Source: Paenibacillus tuaregi
GTDB lineage: Bacteria > Bacillota > Bacilli > Paenibacillales > Paenibacillaceae
DNA: 64,000 bases
Direction: 5' to 3'
Assembly (NCBI RefSeq): GCF_900086655.1
Contig: NZ_LT575476.1
Span: 2,026,503-2,090,502, forward strand
Shown here: positions 62,359-64,000 of the stretch, one piece after another
How the letters are laid out: each line of letters opens with the position of its first letter
Numbering within the stretch: the first letter of the stretch is position 1
Translations under genes and position numbers: made by a program
Notes under the pieces: model-generated
Seen by the model: only the letters and a program-made list of their open reading frames with translations
What the model was told of the DNA's origin: nothing
The model's database searches: none

Positions 62359-63666
62359 ATGAAAAAATGGACTTCTATGCTGCTCAGCACAATTTTGCTT
62401 TTATCTGTTCTGGCCGGGTGCGGTCCTTCCAAGTCGGCTGACAGCAACTCAGGGGCCGCTTCGGGTGGAGATGGCGCATCCGGCAAGCCGGTGGAGCTTA
62501 CCTTCTGGGGCGACTGGGCTGGCGAGGGACAGAAGCAGTTCGAAACGATGGTCGACGCATTCAATAAGTCGCAAGACAAAATCCGCGTTAAATATGTGCT
62601 CCAGCAGGATATGATCACTAAATTTATGACCATGGCATCTGCCGGCGGAGAGATGCCGGACCTGGTATTCTGGGACAGATGGCGTACATCGTTGTATGCG
62701 CCTAAAAATGTGTTTCACCCTATCGACGAGTTTATGGCCCAGGATAAAGTCAACAAGGATGACTTCTATGGGGAGGCCATTAAGGAATTGTCTTATGACG
62801 GGAAGTTGTATGGGCTTCCGCTTACTGTAGATGCCCGGGCACTCTTCTATAACAAAAAGCTGCTCAATCAGGCAGGGGTGAAGCCGCCAACAACTTGGGA
62901 TGAGCTTGAACAGGCTGCCATCAAAACGACAAAGTGGAACGGCAGCAAACTGGAGGTCGCAGGTTTTTCTTTAGCGGATAATGGCTTGTTTAACATGTAC
63001 CTTCAGCAGGCTGGAGGTCAAATGATGGATGAGACTGGCACGAAAACCAACTTTAACAACGATAAAGGCAAGGCTGTGCTTGATTTCTGGGATCGTCTGC
63101 TGAACAAAGACAAAGTATACAAAGTCGGGTTTGAACAAGGGCTCGGTGAAGGAACCGATGCGTTCGTAACAGGCAAACTGGCTATGCAATATACCGGTCC
63201 ATGGATGCTCAGCACTTATAAAAAATACGGTAAGGATCTGGACTTTGGTGTAGTGGTTCCGCCAGTAGGACCAAACGGAGACAAAGGCAGTGTCATGGGT
63301 GGGCTTGGATTGGTCATCCCTGAAGGATCGAAGCACCAGAAAGAAGCTTGGGAGTTCATGAAATGGTGGGCTGCCAACAAGGAGAACGCGCTGTTATGGG
63401 CCAAAACAAGCCTGAATATTCCAGGGTTTAAACCGGCTCTTCAGGACCCATTCTTCCAGAATGATCCGCTGTGGAAGCCATTCCTGGATACATTGGAATT
63501 CGCTAAGATCCGCCCTCAGCATCCTGGTTACTCGGTAATGGAAGACGATGCGCTAATTCCGAGCCTTCAGCTGTTCCAGCAGAACAAGCAGAATGCGGCC
63601 GATACCTTGGCCAAGGCCCAACAGCGTGGAGATCAACTCCTACAGGATAATGCTGTAGTGAAATAG
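62359..63666 (+). CDS. extracellular sugar-binding lipoprotein
   Basis: A 435-residue CUT1 solute-binding protein. The lipoprotein signal peptide has lipobox LAGC (Cys at 21), then a Ser/Gly linker and the binding domain (VELTFWGDWAGEGQKQFETM, PDLVFWDRWR, YGLPLTVDARALFYN). GGGAGG lies upstream. From its place after GH125 the ligand is probably a mannose-containing oligosaccharide. A 9-bp repeat runs through its stop codon. Confidence 0.92.
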   Translation: MKKWTSMLLSTILLLSVLAGCGPSKSADSNSGAASGGDGASGKPVELTFWGDWAGEGQKQFETMVDAFNKSQDKIRVKYVLQQDMITKFMTMASAGGEMPDLVFWDRWRTSLYAPKNVFHPIDEFMAQDKVNKDDFYGEAIKELSYDGKLYGLPLTVDARALFYNKKLLNQAGVKPPTTWDELEQAAIKTTKWNGSKLEVAGFSLADNGLFNMYLQQAGGQMMDETGTKTNFNNDKGKAVLDFWDRLLNKDKVYKVGFEQGLGEGTDAFVTGKLAMQYTGPWMLSTYKKYGKDLDFGVVVPPVGPNGDKGSVMGGLGLVIPEGSKHQKEAWEFMKWWAANKENALLWAKTSLNIPGFKPALQDPFFQNDPLWKPFLDTLEFAKIRPQHPGYSVMEDDALIPSLQLFQQNKQNAADTLAKAQQRGDQLLQDNAVVK

Positions 63667-63685
63667 CTGAAATAGCTGAAATAGC
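63659..63685 (+). repeat. three tandem 9-bp units across a stop codon
   Basis: TGAAATAGC occurs three times in succession (63659-63667, 63668-63676, 63677-63685). The first copy contains the TAG stop of the binding-protein gene, and each later copy repeats an in-frame stop. Confidence 0.8.
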
Positions 63686-63708
63686 TTGATGAAAAAGGGG
63701 GGATAGGA

Positions 63709-64000
63709 GTGGCTTCCAAAGGGAGATTGAACGGGCATCAAGAAAAAATGGCCTACATTTTCATCACTCCGACCATGCTGCTGTTTGCTGTATTCACCAT
63801 CATACCGGTGGTTATGGCCTTGTACTTGAGCTTTACCAATTATGACATCCTTAGCCGAATGGACTGGGTGGCTCTGGATAACTATAAGCGGTTGTTTAAA
63901 GACAGTCTCTACTGGACTACCTTTGTGAATGTCATATATTACTCGGTTATATTTATACCTCTGAATATCCTGCTGTCCTTGGGACTTGCCATGCTGATGA
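63709..64000 (+). CDS. sugar ABC transporter permease, 3' end outside window
   Basis: The first 97 codons of a CUT1 permease (MASKGRLNGHQEKMAYIFIT, then PTMLLFAVFTIIPVVMALYL and the SFTNYD motif). Two hydrophobic segments are visible before the window ends. The GTG start follows GGGGGGAT. It lies 42 nt after the binding-protein gene in the same operon. Confidence 0.88.
   Translation, partial: MASKGRLNGHQEKMAYIFITPTMLLFAVFTIIPVVMALYLSFTNYDILSRMDWVALDNYKRLFKDSLYWTTFVNVIYYSVIFIPLNILLSLGLAMLM

Overview
The window looks like chromosome from a spore-forming, low-to-moderate G+C Firmicute close to Paenibacillus. The evidence is the long block from rqcH to recG, which follows the Bacillus subtilis yloA-to-recG order; the sporulation genes (a 26-codon spoVM and a SpoVIF-like gene); frequent TTG/GTG starts behind strong Shine-Dalgarno sequences; a gapped GAAC-GTTC LexA box; and many two-gene or three-gene carbohydrate regulons. 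No tRNA, rRNA or CRISPR array was seen.

Layout. 1-4.6 kb: the 3' end of a helicase-associated protein, ylbF-ylbG, a small unknown gene, a LysR regulator and a PHP phosphoesterase. 4.7-34.2 kb: core housekeeping block. rqcH (minus strand) and a P-type Ca2+ ATPase are followed by dapF and a bifunctional homocysteine methyltransferase/MTHFR. Then come yicC, remA, gmk, rpoZ, coaBC, priA, def, fmt, rsmB, rlmN, prpC, prkC, rsgA, rpe, spoVM, rpmB (minus), an Asp23-family gene, fakA, degV and recG. Between priA and def lies about 1 kb of repetitive, palindromic non-coding DNA. 34.2-38.1 kb: an AT-rich acquired patch with a lone AIPR-family phage-resistance gene between a decayed IS110-type transposase and a decayed IS3-type transposase. 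38.2-42.7 kb: spoVIF-like gene, a small unknown gene, tetR-map, and an SOS-type operon ending in a Y-family polymerase. 42.7-48.4 kb: a CUT1 sugar ABC transporter with LacI regulator and a BadF/NAGK-type kinase.

48.4-57.5 kb: a six-gene cluster with a roughly 0.9 kb untranslated leader. It encodes two membrane-anchored TIM-barrel glycosidase-like proteins, a membrane-anchored HEAT-repeat protein, a processive GT2 synthase, a regulator whose GGDEF-like and receiver domains both lack their signature residues, and a nucleotide-sugar dehydrogenase. This reads as a synthase-dependent exopolysaccharide system that I cannot match to a named one, and it is the most interesting part of the window.

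57.6-64 kb: a MerR regulator driving an alpha/beta hydrolase that lacks its catalytic His; a short Crp/Fnr protein; and a GntR/LacI-type regulator followed by a GH125 alpha-mannosidase and the start of a sugar ABC transporter, probably for alpha-mannosides. Boundaries, starts and functions come from reading the sequence and from family knowledge. No database search was run.
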